Below, piece by piece: positions 38,631 through 46,720 of a stretch of 52,419 nt of DNA. Under the pieces are notes generated by a model, which saw nothing but the letters and a program-made list of their open reading frames with translations, was not told the DNA's origin and did not search any database. Source of the stretch: a bacterium (GTDB taxonomy: Bacteria; Planctomycetota; B15-G4); contig JAUIEF010000016.1 in assembly GCA_030428785.1 (NCBI GenBank), positions 1-52,419 on the forward strand, given 5' to 3'. Made by a program: the position numbers and the translations under genes. Positions within the stretch are counted from its first letter, which is position 1; each line of letters opens with the position of its first letter.

Positions 38631-41513
38631 ATGTCCCGATCTCGAGACTCCCGCGCCCGGGTCGCGCTCCGGGCCCTCCTCGTCCTCGCCGTCGGCGGAG
38701 CCGCCGTCGCCCAGCAGGGCGCGCTCGGCGCCGCGCGGACGGACCCCGCGCAGGGCGGCCCGCCGCCGCACGCGCTCGGGCCGTCGTTCGTGAACTTCGA
38801 GACGCCGCACGTGCACCCGCTCGAGCTCACGCCGGACGAGACGCGGCTGCTCGCGGTGAACACGGCGGACAACCGGCTCGAGGTGTTCGACGCGACGACG
38901 ACGCCCATCGTCAACCTCGGCTCCGTGCCGGTCGGGCTCGAGCCCGTGACGGTGCGCGCCGCGGACGACGGGACGGCGTGGGTCGTGAACCAGCTCTCCG
39001 ACTCGATCAGCGTCGTGGACCTCGCGACGTTGCGCGTCATCGAGACGATCCCGACCGACGACGAGCCGGCGGACGTCGTGTTCGCAGGCACGCCGAACCG
39101 CGCGTACGTCTCGTGCAGCCAGGCGAACACGGTGCTCGTCATCAACCCGTCGAACCCCGGGTCGACGGTGCAGCGCCTCGACATCGAGGGCGAGGAGCCG
39201 CGCGCGCTCGCCGTGAGCCCGGACGGCCGCACCGTGTACGTCGGCATCTTCGAGTCCGGCAACGGCACGACCGTGCTCGGCGGCGGCAGCACGGAGGGCG
39301 GCACGTTCCCGCAGAACGTCGTGAGCGACCCCATCGGCCCGTACGGCGGGACGAACCCGCCGCCGAACGACGGCGCGACCATCGCGCCGCCGATCGCGCC
39401 GGGCCTCCCCGCGCCGCCGCGCGTCGGGCTCATCATCAAGTACGACGCCGCCACGGACACCTGGCTCGACGAGAACGGCGGCGACTGGACGGACGTCACC
39501 TCCGGCCCGAACGCGCGCCTCTCCGGGCGGCAGGTGGGCTGGGAGCTGCTCGACCACGACGTGGCCGTCATCGACACGCAGAGCGACGCGATCGTCTACG
39601 TGGACCGGCTCATGAACATCGTCATGGCGCTCGGCGTGAACCCCGCGACGGGCACGCTCACCGCCGTGGGCACGGACGCGACGAACCACGTCCGCTACGA
39701 GCCGAACATCAACGGCACCTTCGTGCGCGTGCTCGGCACGCACCTCTCCGCGTCGACGGGCATCACGCCCTTCGACCTCAACCCGCACCTCGACTACACG
39801 ACGAGCACGCTGCCGCAGAGCGAGCGGAACAAGAGCGTGGGCGACCCGCGGCAGGTGCTGTGGGAGCCGTCCGGTCAGCGCGCGTTCGTCGCGGGCATGG
39901 GCAGCAACAACGTCGCCGTGTTCGACGCGTCCGGAGCGCGCGCCGGGCTCGCCGACACGATCGAGGTCGGCAAGGGGCCGACGGGGCTCGCGCTCCAGAC
40001 CTCGCTGAACCGGCTCTACGTGCTCAACAAGTTCGACGCGTCGATCTCGACCGTCGACCTCGCCACCGAGAAGCAGGCCTGGCGCACGGCCTTCCACGAC
40101 CCGACGCCCAAGCGCATCAAGCGCGGGCGGAAGTTCCTGTACAGCACGCACGACACCTCGGGCCTCGGGCAGGCCGCGTGCGGGAGCTGCCACGTCGACG
40201 CGCGCATGGACCGGCTCGCGTGGGACCTCGGCGACCCGGGCGGCGGGATGACGGCCGTCGCCGGCCAGAACGAGGGCATGGGCGACCCCGACCTCGCGAT
40301 GGGCATCGAGGACTTCCACCCGATGAAGGGTCCGATGACCACGCAGACGCTGCAGGACATCATCGGGAAGGAGCCGCTGCACTGGCGCGGCGACAAGGAC
40401 GGGCTCGAGGAGTTCAACGGCGCGTACACCGCGCTCCAGGGCGACGACGCCGGGCTCACCGCCGCGGAGATGCAGCGCTTCGAGGACTTCCTCGCCTCGA
40501 TCCACTTCCCGCCGAACCCGTTCCGCGACCTTCGCAACCGCCTGCGCCGCGACGTCGACCTCACCGGTCACTACACGACCGGGCGCTTCGGGCGCGAGGG
40601 CCAGCCGCTCCCGCCGGGCGACGCGGTGCGCGGCAAGCAGCTCTTCGTCGGGCCGAACGGGCTCGTCGGCGGGCAGTTCGACTGCATCACCTGCCACACC
40701 TCGCCGACCGGCATGGGCACCGACACGACGCTCGTCGGCCAGGCGCTCGAGTTCCTGCCGGTCGGCCCGCTCGGCGAGCGCCACCACCTGCTCGTGGGCG
40801 TCGACGGCAGCACGAACACGACGATGAAGGTCCCGCAGATGCGGAACCTCTACGACAAGGTCGGCATGGACATGGCCATCACGACGAGCCGCGCGGGCTT
40901 CGGCTTCCTGCACGACGGCAGCGTCGACTCCATCGCGCGCTTCCTGTCGAAGCCGTCCTTCGGCGTGCAGAGCGACCAGGACATCGCGGACCTCACCGCG
41001 TTCCTGCTCTCGTTCTCCGGCGGCGACCTCCCGCAGGGCACGCTCGACGACCCGATGAAGCCGCTGGGCCCGCCGAGCCAGGACGCGCACGCGGCCGTGG
41101 GTCGACAGGTCACGCTCGACAGCTGGCCGACGCAGGAGGCGGCCGACACGCAGCTCGTCCAGCTCATGATGCAGCTCGCCGAGGACGAAGAGGTGGGCCT
41201 CGTCGTGCGCGGTCTCGCGAACGGCAAGCCGCGCGGGTGGATCCACCTGCAGGGCGGCCTCGCGCAGTCGGACCGGCGCGCCGAGAAGCTCGCGTTCACC
41301 GCGCTGCTCGACCGCGCGAAGCAGGGCGCCGAGCTCACGCTGACGCTCGTGCCGAAGGGCAGCGAGGTGCGCATCGGCCTCGACCGCGACCTCGACGGCG
41401 CCTACGACCGGGACGAGCTCGACGCGGGCACCGACCCCATCGACCCGACGGACGTGCCGGGCGGCGACCTCGGCACCCTGCTCCCGGGCACGGTGCCGAC
41501 GGCCATCAGGTGA
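38631..41513 (+). CDS. Secreted YVTN beta-propeller / di-heme cytochrome c peroxidase-like protein (960 aa)
   Basis: The signal peptide is ALRALLVLAVGGAAVAQQ (about residues 12-29). Residues about 60-490 are seven-bladed-propeller repeats of the YVTN type: AVNTADNRLEVFDATTTP, AWVVNQLSDSISVVDLATLR, LAVSPDGRTVYVGIFESGNG and RLYVLNKFDASISTVDLATE. Two CxxCH heme motifs follow, Cys517-His521 in AACGSCHVDARMDRL and Cys685-His689 in DCITCHTSPTGMG. They are separated as in MauG/cytochrome c peroxidase-like domains, and FLHDGSVDSIARFLSKPSF is typical of that family. The C-terminus has an acidic loop (LDRDLDGAYDRDELDAGTD) like a calcium-binding thrombospondin type 3 repeat. It would be a periplasmic or surface electron-transfer protein of unknown substrate. 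Its end overlaps the convergent SPFH gene by 8 bases. Confidence 0.87.
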   Translation: MSRSRDSRARVALRALLVLAVGGAAVAQQGALGAARTDPAQGGPPPHALGPSFVNFETPHVHPLELTPDETRLLAVNTADNRLEVFDATTTPIVNLGSVPVGLEPVTVRAADDGTAWVVNQLSDSISVVDLATLRVIETIPTDDEPADVVFAGTPNRAYVSCSQANTVLVINPSNPGSTVQRLDIEGEEPRALAVSPDGRTVYVGIFESGNGTTVLGGGSTEGGTFPQNVVSDPIGPYGGTNPPPNDGATIAPPIAPGLPAPPRVGLIIKYDAATDTWLDENGGDWTDVTSGPNARLSGRQVGWELLDHDVAVIDTQSDAIVYVDRLMNIVMALGVNPATGTLTAVGTDATNHVRYEPNINGTFVRVLGTHLSASTGITPFDLNPHLDYTTSTLPQSERNKSVGDPRQVLWEPSGQRAFVAGMGSNNVAVFDASGARAGLADTIEVGKGPTGLALQTSLNRLYVLNKFDASISTVDLATEKQAWRTAFHDPTPKRIKRGRKFLYSTHDTSGLGQAACGSCHVDARMDRLAWDLGDPGGGMTAVAGQNEGMGDPDLAMGIEDFHPMKGPMTTQTLQDIIGKEPLHWRGDKDGLEEFNGAYTALQGDDAGLTAAEMQRFEDFLASIHFPPNPFRDLRNRLRRDVDLTGHYTTGRFGREGQPLPPGDAVRGKQLFVGPNGLVGGQFDCITCHTSPTGMGTDTTLVGQALEFLPVGPLGERHHLLVGVDGSTNTTMKVPQMRNLYDKVGMDMAITTSRAGFGFLHDGSVDSIARFLSKPSFGVQSDQDIADLTAFLLSFSGGDLPQGTLDDPMKPLGPPSQDAHAAVGRQVTLDSWPTQEAADTQLVQLMMQLAEDEEVGLVVRGLANGKPRGWIHLQGGLAQSDRRAEKLAFTALLDRAKQGAELTLTLVPKGSEVRIGLDRDLDGAYDRDELDAGTDPIDPTDVPGGDLGTLLPGTVPTAIR

Positions 41514-42504
41514 AGGAGCCGCCGCTCCCGCCGCCCGTCCGTGCGAACACCTCCTTGAGCGCACCGAGCGAGCCGAGCACGTTGCTCGTCTCGTAGGGCA
41601 TGAAGACGGTGTTGTTCGGGCTCGGGTTCTGCGCGATGTCGCGCATCATCTTCAGGTACTCCATCGCGATGAGGTACTGCGACGGGTCCGTCCCCGAGTT
41701 GAGCAGCGCCTCGGTGACCTTCCCGATCGCGCCGGCCTCGCCCTCCGCCTTGAGGATGAGCCGCTTGCGCTCGCCCTCCGCCTCGGCGACGGCCGCGTCG
41801 CGCACGCCCTCCGCGCGCAGCACGCGCGACGCCTTCTCGCCCTCGGCCTCCAGGACGGCGGCGCGCCGGTTGCGCTCCGCCTTCATCTGCTTCTCCATGG
41901 CCACCTGGATCTCGGGCGGCGGGGAGATGTCCTGGAGCTCGACGCGGTTGACCTTGACGCCCCACTTGTCCGTGGCGTCGTCGAGCACCTCGCGCATCTT
42001 GCCGTTGATCTCGTCGCGGCTGCTGAGCGCCTTGTCGAGGTCCAGCTCGCCGATGATGTTGCGCAGCGTCGTCTGCGCGAGCTTCTCGATGGCGTTCGGG
42101 AGGTTGTTCACCTCGTAGGCCGCGCGCATCGCGTCGGTGACCTGCGCGAAGAGCAGGCCGTTGATCTCGATGACCACGTTGTCGCGCGTGATGACGCGCT
42201 GCTGCGGGAAGTCGAGCACCGTCTCGCGCATGTCGATGCGGTCGTTGACGCGGATGACGTTCGCCGTCCGGTTGCCCGCGCGCGCGATCGTGAGCCACGC
42301 GACCTGCCGCGGCTGGTCGATGATGGGCCACAGCACGTTGATGCCCGGCGTGAGCATGCGGTGGAACTTGCCCAGGCGCTCGACCATCATGACCTCGGCC
42401 TGGCGCACGATCTTGATGCCGCGCGCGACGAGGATGACCGCCAGCACGAGGAACGAGAGCAGGATGGCCGTCGTCGGGTCGACGGCGAGCAGCAGCGGGG
42501 TCAT
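41506..42504 (-). CDS. SPFH/Band 7 (stomatin-like) membrane protein (332 aa)
   Basis: One membrane segment at residues about 11-29 (TAILLSFLVLAVILVARGI) is followed by the SPFH core: IVRQAEVMMVERLGKFHRML, GINVLWPIIDQPRQVAWLTI, DMRETVLDFPQQRVITRDNV and EINGLLFAQVTDAMRAAYEV. A long Ala/Glu-rich coiled coil follows (about 190-260, AERNRRAAVLEAEGEKASRV onward). The Gly-rich tail ends GGGSGGSFT. Such proteins assemble into ring oligomers in membrane microdomains. It lies 55 bases downstream of an NfeD-like gene on the same strand, the conserved partner of bacterial stomatins. Confidence 0.94.
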   Translation of the reverse strand: MTPLLLAVDPTTAILLSFLVLAVILVARGIKIVRQAEVMMVERLGKFHRMLTPGINVLWPIIDQPRQVAWLTIARAGNRTANVIRVNDRIDMRETVLDFPQQRVITRDNVVIEINGLLFAQVTDAMRAAYEVNNLPNAIEKLAQTTLRNIIGELDLDKALSSRDEINGKMREVLDDATDKWGVKVNRVELQDISPPPEIQVAMEKQMKAERNRRAAVLEAEGEKASRVLRAEGVRDAAVAEAEGERKRLILKAEGEAGAIGKVTEALLNSGTDPSQYLIAMEYLKMMRDIAQNPSPNNTVFMPYETSNVLGSLGALKEVFARTGGGSGGSFT

Positions 42505-42559
42505 GGTCCTTGCCTCCAGGGATTCGTGCGCGGGACGCGGGGCCCGTGCGTCGCGCGGA

Positions 42560-43045
42560 TCACGTGAGCGGTCCGACGGTCAGCGTGTTGCCCTCGACGG
42601 CCGTGACGCGGACGCCGTCGCCGACGTCGAGCTGCCGCTCCGCCGTCGCGCGCCACTCCTCGTTGGCGAGCTTCACGCGACCGACGCCGCCCGCGGGCAC
42701 CTGCGCCACCACCGTGGCGGTCCTGCCGACGAGCGCGTCCGTGTTCGTCGCCACGGGCTTGGGCGACAGCAGGCTCACGAACACCGGGCGCACCCAGAGC
42801 AGCGAGCCGATGGAGCTGGCCGCGAAGAACGCGACCTGCACCGGCGGCGACATGCCGAACCAGGCGCCGCACGCCGTGAGCAGCGTGCTGATGGCGAGCG
42901 CGCCCAGGAAGAAGCCCGCCGTGAAGATCTCGGCGATCATCAGCACGAGCGTGAGCCACAGCCAGAACTCGGCGTGCGCGCCGAGGAAACCGCCGAGCGT
43001 CAGGATGTCGTCCAACCCGGAGTCCGCGACTGCGAGCGTCCACAT
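42560..43045 (-). CDS. NfeD-like membrane protein (161 aa)
   Basis: The start MWTLAVADSGLDDILTLGG (ATG 43045) leads to membrane helices at about 28-50 (FWLWLTLVLMIAEIFTAGFF), 50-70 and 75-98. A soluble C-terminal OB-fold of about 65 residues follows: TDALVGRTATVVAQVPAGGV, GRVKLANEEWRA, LDVGDGVRVTAVEGNTLTVG. That is the NfeD C-terminal pattern. An upstream in-frame ATG at 43144 would add an unconvincing leader. TAGAAT on the minus strand (43098-43093) is a candidate -10. It pairs with the downstream SPFH gene, as in many genomes, where NfeD is thought to support stomatin-type membrane assemblies. Confidence 0.9.
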   Translation of the reverse strand: MWTLAVADSGLDDILTLGGFLGAHAEFWLWLTLVLMIAEIFTAGFFLGALAISTLLTACGAWFGMSPPVQVAFFAASSIGSLLWVRPVFVSLLSPKPVATNTDALVGRTATVVAQVPAGGVGRVKLANEEWRATAERQLDVGDGVRVTAVEGNTLTVGPLT

Positions 43046-43092
43046 CAGAGAGGTCCCCCACGGGATCACGGGTCCGTCCACCGCGACGCTCC

Positions 43093-43098
43093 ATTCTA
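43093..43098 (-). promoter_or_regulatory. candidate -10 element of the nfeD-stomatin operon
   Basis: TAGAAT matches five of six bases of TATAAT and lies 48 bases upstream of the ATG at 43045. No matching -35 is evident. Confidence 0.35.
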
Positions 43099-43189
43099 TC
43101 GATCGGGCGCCCCCGGCGGTCGGGGCCCCTCGGTCCGGGCGCACCGGTCCCGGGGTCCGTCCGTCGGGAGCCTCGGGGAGCGCCGTGCC

Positions 43190-43924
43190 TCAGAGCCGGC
43201 CGGTGATTCCGGATCCCGCGGCCGCGCTTTCAGCGGCGGAGAGCGCGTCGGGCTCGAGCGCGCCTCCGCAGAAGCCCTCGCGGAACGCCGCCTCGAGGGC
43301 GTCGGCGACCTCGTCCCAGCCGACCGCGCGCCCCGCCGCCCGCGACACGGACCCGACCTCCGGCGTGAGCGCGGGAACCGTCAGCGGGATGGAGCCGTGG
43401 TGCAGGACGCGCCCGCCGGTGCGCCGCTGCGCGGAGCCGACGACCTTGCGACCGGCCTCGTCGAGCAGGTCGAGCGCGGTGTGGTCCTCGAAGCACATGG
43501 ACGCCGCGCGCGGCCGCACCGAGAGCGGCGCGTCGCCGCCGCGCGGGTGGAGCTCGGCGCCGAGCCCCGCGAGCGCGCGGCACAGCACGGCGTGCACGGC
43601 GTCGTACGCGGCGACCGTGTCCGCCGGGTAGCCGTCGCGCCCGGGCGTCGCGGCGATCGAGAACGTCAGCTCGTCGTCGTGGTGGATCGCCCCGCCGCCG
43701 GTCTGCCGACGCACGACCTCGAGCCCGAGCGCGCGGGCGCGCTCCGTGAACGCCTCCGCGGGCTGGAACCGCCCGAGCGAGAGCGCGGCCGGACGCCAGC
43801 CGTAGAGACGGAGCGCGGGGCGGTCGTCCTCCGAGCGGAGGAGCGCCTCGTCGCACGAGAGGTTCCAGACGGGCGCGTCGAACCCGGTGCGGAGCAGCCG
43901 CCAGGGTCGGGGCACGTCCCCCAC
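43190..43924 (-). CDS. LipM/LplA-like octanoyl or lipoyl transferase (244 aa)
   Basis: A member of the biotin/lipoate protein ligase family. The N-terminus has WRLLRTGFDAPVWNLSCDEA and LRLYGWRPAALSLGRFQ. The substrate loop is VVRRQTGGGAIHHDDELTFS, matching RRxTGGGAxxHd. The segment CFEDHTALDLLDEAGRKVVG followed by SAQRRTGGRVLHHGSIP has the conserved Lys160. It also has Cys144 in the CF position used as nucleophile by LipM octanoyltransferases, so octanoyl transfer from acyl carrier protein to GcvH is more likely than ATP-dependent lipoate ligation. GTG 43924 is the probable start, 7 bases after the stop of the SurA-like gene, so the two are one transcript. GcvH in this window is a natural acceptor. 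Confidence 0.85.
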   Translation of the reverse strand: MGDVPRPWRLLRTGFDAPVWNLSCDEALLRSEDDRPALRLYGWRPAALSLGRFQPAEAFTERARALGLEVVRRQTGGGAIHHDDELTFSIAATPGRDGYPADTVAAYDAVHAVLCRALAGLGAELHPRGGDAPLSVRPRAASMCFEDHTALDLLDEAGRKVVGSAQRRTGGRVLHHGSIPLTVPALTPEVGSVSRAAGRAVGWDEVADALEAAFREGFCGGALEPDALSAAESAAAGSGITGRL

Positions 43925-43931
43925 GCGCGGC

Positions 43932-45890
43932 TCAGCCGTCCTTCGCGACCTTCGTGATCTCCACCTTCGGGAGCAGGCTCTTCAGGCACTCCTGCGACCA
44001 CCAGAAGAAGTTCAGGTCGAGGTAGTCCTCGTAGGCCTGGTCCTTGTCGCGGCCCTGCATCGGGGCGAGCGGCCGGTCGCGCGTGTAGCCCGCGACGCGC
44101 CCCATCCAGACGCCGGCGTTGACCTCGGCGCCCCACGCGTGACGGCGCACGGGCTGCTCGGTCGGCCCGAACACCTCGCCCGGGACGCCGTGATAGAAGA
44201 TGTCGTCCGCCATCGAGTAGCCGGTGATGAGGATGCTCATCTCGGACTCGGTCAGCCGGATGCGCAGCGGGTTCCGCTGGAAGTACCGGTCGGCGTCGGG
44301 GTTCGTCATGTTCTGCGTCTGGCGCGTGAGCGGACGCGGGAAGCCCGCGGAGATCGCGCGCCACTCCGCCTCGCCGGGGCCCTCGGCCTCGGCCTCCTCG
44401 CCCTCCGCCTCCTCGTCACCGTCGTCGAGGAACGCGGCGAACGCGCTCTCGAGCGAGGCGGTCGACTCGTCGAAGGACTCCTGCCCGAAGAGCGCGGCGT
44501 CGATGCCCTTGTAGGCGAGGTCCACCTCGACGTTGCCGCGCTCGAAGAAGAGGCGACCCGCGGTCCGGTAGTGGTCCTCGATCTCCTCCTCCGTGAGCGA
44601 CTGCTTGCGCCAGCGGTTGTAGGTCTCGCGGTAGCGCCAGTGCTCGCGGTAGCGGTCGACGGAGCGGTAGCCGCGCAGCACGATGATCGAGCCGAGCGGG
44701 AAGAGCGTGCCCTCGTACTGCGCCTCGAGCTCGGCGAACGCCTCGGCCGCCTGCTCGTCGGTCATCCACTCGTCGATGGCGGACAGCGTCGAGCGCATGC
44801 CGCGCAGCGTGAGCAGCTCGCGGAGGATGAGCTCCTCGTCGAGCGGGGTGATCTCGTCGGCCACCGCGCCCCACAGATCGTCGACCTTCAGGTCGACGTC
44901 GCCGAGCCGGAGGAAGACGTCGTCCGGCAGCTCGGCGTCGAAGAAGAACTGCACGCCGAGCAGCTCGATGACGCCGAGGCGGATCGAGCTCGTGATCTGG
45001 CTGCGGAAGAACGACGGGATCGCCTCGCCCTCGGAGGCCTGCCGCTTCACGAAGTAGCGGAGCTGCTTGCCGGACTCGTTCGCGCCGAGCGCGTCCCAGG
45101 TGACCTGGGGCATCCAGTCGGGCTTCGGGTCGTCCTCGGGCAGCGGGCCGTCCTCGAGGTCCCACACCTCCTCGCCGGTCGCCTCGCCGGGCATCGGCAG
45201 GAAGACCTTCTCGAACGCGACCTCCGCGGAGAGCATCTCGCGGTAGGCCTCCATGCCCATGCTCGCCTCGATGGAGGCCAGGAAGTCCTCGCGCGCCTTG
45301 GCACGCGCGGCGGCGGCGGCGGCCTCGTCGGCCCCCGCGTTCGGACCGGCGGCCTGCATCTCGACCATCGCGATGAGCGCCTCGATCTTCTCGTCGAGGT
45401 CCTCCGGCTGCACCTCGATCGTGGCGGGGTCCACGCCGGCCGCGATCTGCTTCTCGCGCTGGCTCTCGGTGACGATCTTGGTGATCGCCTCGTCCACCTT
45501 GTTCACGGCGAAGTACATGATCGCGCGCTTGCGGTAGTCGCTGCGCGTGACGGGCTCGCCGTCGACGGTCATGACGACGTCGGCCTCGAGGTCGATCCCG
45601 TCGAGGTCGACCTCGACGATGTCGGCCTTGCGGCGGACGTAGGGCGCGCGGTCGATGCGGTGGAGGTCGATGTCCTCGATCTGCCGGCCGAAGCCCGCGA
45701 CGCCCACGGACGGGACGGAGGGAGCCGGCGTGACCTCCAGCTCGGCCTCGGTGGGCTGCACCGGCGCGTCCTGTCCGGCGGTCTCCGCGGCGGGGGCGGT
45801 CTGTTCCTGTTCCTGGGCGGTGACGGCGCCGGGCGCGATCGTCAGCGCGAGGCACAGGCCGAGGACGGTCGGGAGGATCGGACGGGACAT
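43932..45890 (-). CDS. Secreted SurA-like N-domain protein (652 aa)
   Basis: MSRPILPTVLGLCLALTIAPGAVTAQ is a cleavable signal peptide. A low-complexity linker follows to about residue 55. Near residues 105-145, VVMTVDGEPVTRSDYRKRAI and MYFAVNKVDEAITKIV resemble the N-terminal chaperone segment of SurA/PpiD proteins (V.VNGEPIT...). A second weaker copy is RLGDVDLKVDDLWGAVADEI around 350. Long acidic helical stretches dominate the rest (EEEAEGEEAEAEGPGEAEW near 490), and the last 120 residues contain Trp/Tyr-rich segments. I do not see a parvulin catalytic domain. A periplasmic chaperone-like role is inferred. ATG 45890 has GGAG about 9 bases upstream. It is followed after 7 bases by the LipM-like gene. 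Confidence 0.7.
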   Translation of the reverse strand: MSRPILPTVLGLCLALTIAPGAVTAQEQEQTAPAAETAGQDAPVQPTEAELEVTPAPSVPSVGVAGFGRQIEDIDLHRIDRAPYVRRKADIVEVDLDGIDLEADVVMTVDGEPVTRSDYRKRAIMYFAVNKVDEAITKIVTESQREKQIAAGVDPATIEVQPEDLDEKIEALIAMVEMQAAGPNAGADEAAAAAARAKAREDFLASIEASMGMEAYREMLSAEVAFEKVFLPMPGEATGEEVWDLEDGPLPEDDPKPDWMPQVTWDALGANESGKQLRYFVKRQASEGEAIPSFFRSQITSSIRLGVIELLGVQFFFDAELPDDVFLRLGDVDLKVDDLWGAVADEITPLDEELILRELLTLRGMRSTLSAIDEWMTDEQAAEAFAELEAQYEGTLFPLGSIIVLRGYRSVDRYREHWRYRETYNRWRKQSLTEEEIEDHYRTAGRLFFERGNVEVDLAYKGIDAALFGQESFDESTASLESAFAAFLDDGDEEAEGEEAEAEGPGEAEWRAISAGFPRPLTRQTQNMTNPDADRYFQRNPLRIRLTESEMSILITGYSMADDIFYHGVPGEVFGPTEQPVRRHAWGAEVNAGVWMGRVAGYTRDRPLAPMQGRDKDQAYEDYLDLNFFWWSQECLKSLLPKVEITKVAKDG

Positions 45891-45993
45891 GGGTGGGGCT
45901 CCGAGAACGCCGAGTGGCGACCGTATACGCCCGACTCGGGCGGGCGTTGGCGTGACGCTATCGGTCGCCGGGGGGCCCGAGATCAAAGGAAAG

Positions 45994-46019
45994 GCCCCGG
46001 ACGGCTGTCAAGCCGGGGC
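45994..46019. other. Hairpin in the divergent region 45891-46072
   Basis: GCCCCGG and CCGGGGC pair perfectly around a 12-base interval that contains an inner GGCT/AGCC pair. On the plus strand it is followed by GATTT, so it could end transcription entering from the left or form a leader hairpin of the CMD gene at 46073. Function is uncertain. Confidence 0.35.
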
Positions 46020-46072
46020 GATTTGAACGGACGCGCCTCCGCCGCTAGGGTCCGCGCCGCGTGCGGCCCTTC

Positions 46073-46720
46073 ATGACAGAGCTCTTCCAGGCGCTCCGGG
46101 CACCCGGCGGGGATCCGGCGCTGCGCGCCCTCGCGCTCTTCCACGGCGCCGCGGTGGTCGGCCGGTTCGACGTCGTCGAGGCGCTGGTCGGGGCGGCCGA
46201 CGAGCTCGGGCTCGACGCGGCGCGGCTCGAGGCGGCCGGCCTCCAGGTCGTGCCCTACGGCGGGTTCCCGCGCGCGATCGAGGCGCTGGGCCTCGTGGCG
46301 GCGGCCCGGGGCGGCCCGCCCGCGAGCGCGCCCGACGACCGCGCGCCGGAGACCCTCGCCGCGGCCGGGAGGGACGCGTTCGAGCGCGTCTACGGCGACA
46401 ACACGGACGCGGTCCTGGCGCAGCTCGCCGACCTCCACGGCGAGCTCCCGGGCCACGTGCTCACCGCCGCGTACGGCAAGGTCCTCGCCGAGGGCGGGCT
46501 CCCGCTGGGCGAGCGCGAGCTGCTCGCCGTGTGCGCCCTGGCGCTCGCCGCGCTGCCCGCCCCGCTGGGCTCCCACATCCGCGGCGCGCTCCGCAACGGT
46601 TTCCCGGTCGCCGCCGTAGAGGATATTCTCCGAATCTCGTCGTTCCTGGCCGACGACCGCGCATCCCCCGTCATCGCGCAGGCACTCGATCGGCTCACCC
46701 GGAAGGTCTATCGACCATGA
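46073..46720 (+). CDS. Carboxymuconolactone decarboxylase (CMD) family protein (215 aa)
   Basis: The protein is all-helical and shows the CMD/AhpD-like arrangement in its second half: RDAFERVYGDNTDAVLAQLA, then LPLGERELLAVCALALAALP, and SHIRGALRNGFPVAAVEDIL. Those match the family's REL(i/v)..A...........H..gAL..G....EI pattern. The CxxC peroxidase motif of AhpD is absent, so thiol-peroxidase activity is unlikely. ATG 46073 is chosen; GTG 46061 with TAGGG about 10 bases upstream is an alternative. Its TGA overlaps the ATG of the TMTC-like gene (ATGA), indicating translational coupling to a membrane glycosyltransferase, an unusual partner. Confidence 0.8.
   Translation: MTELFQALRAPGGDPALRALALFHGAAVVGRFDVVEALVGAADELGLDAARLEAAGLQVVPYGGFPRAIEALGLVAAARGGPPASAPDDRAPETLAAAGRDAFERVYGDNTDAVLAQLADLHGELPGHVLTAAYGKVLAEGGLPLGERELLAVCALALAALPAPLGSHIRGALRNGFPVAAVEDILRISSFLADDRASPVIAQALDRLTRKVYRP

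Noticed and set aside
46073..46720. AhpD-type alkylhydroperoxidase partner of the peroxiredoxins
   Set aside because: It has the fold pattern but lacks the CxxC active site and lies 19 kb away.
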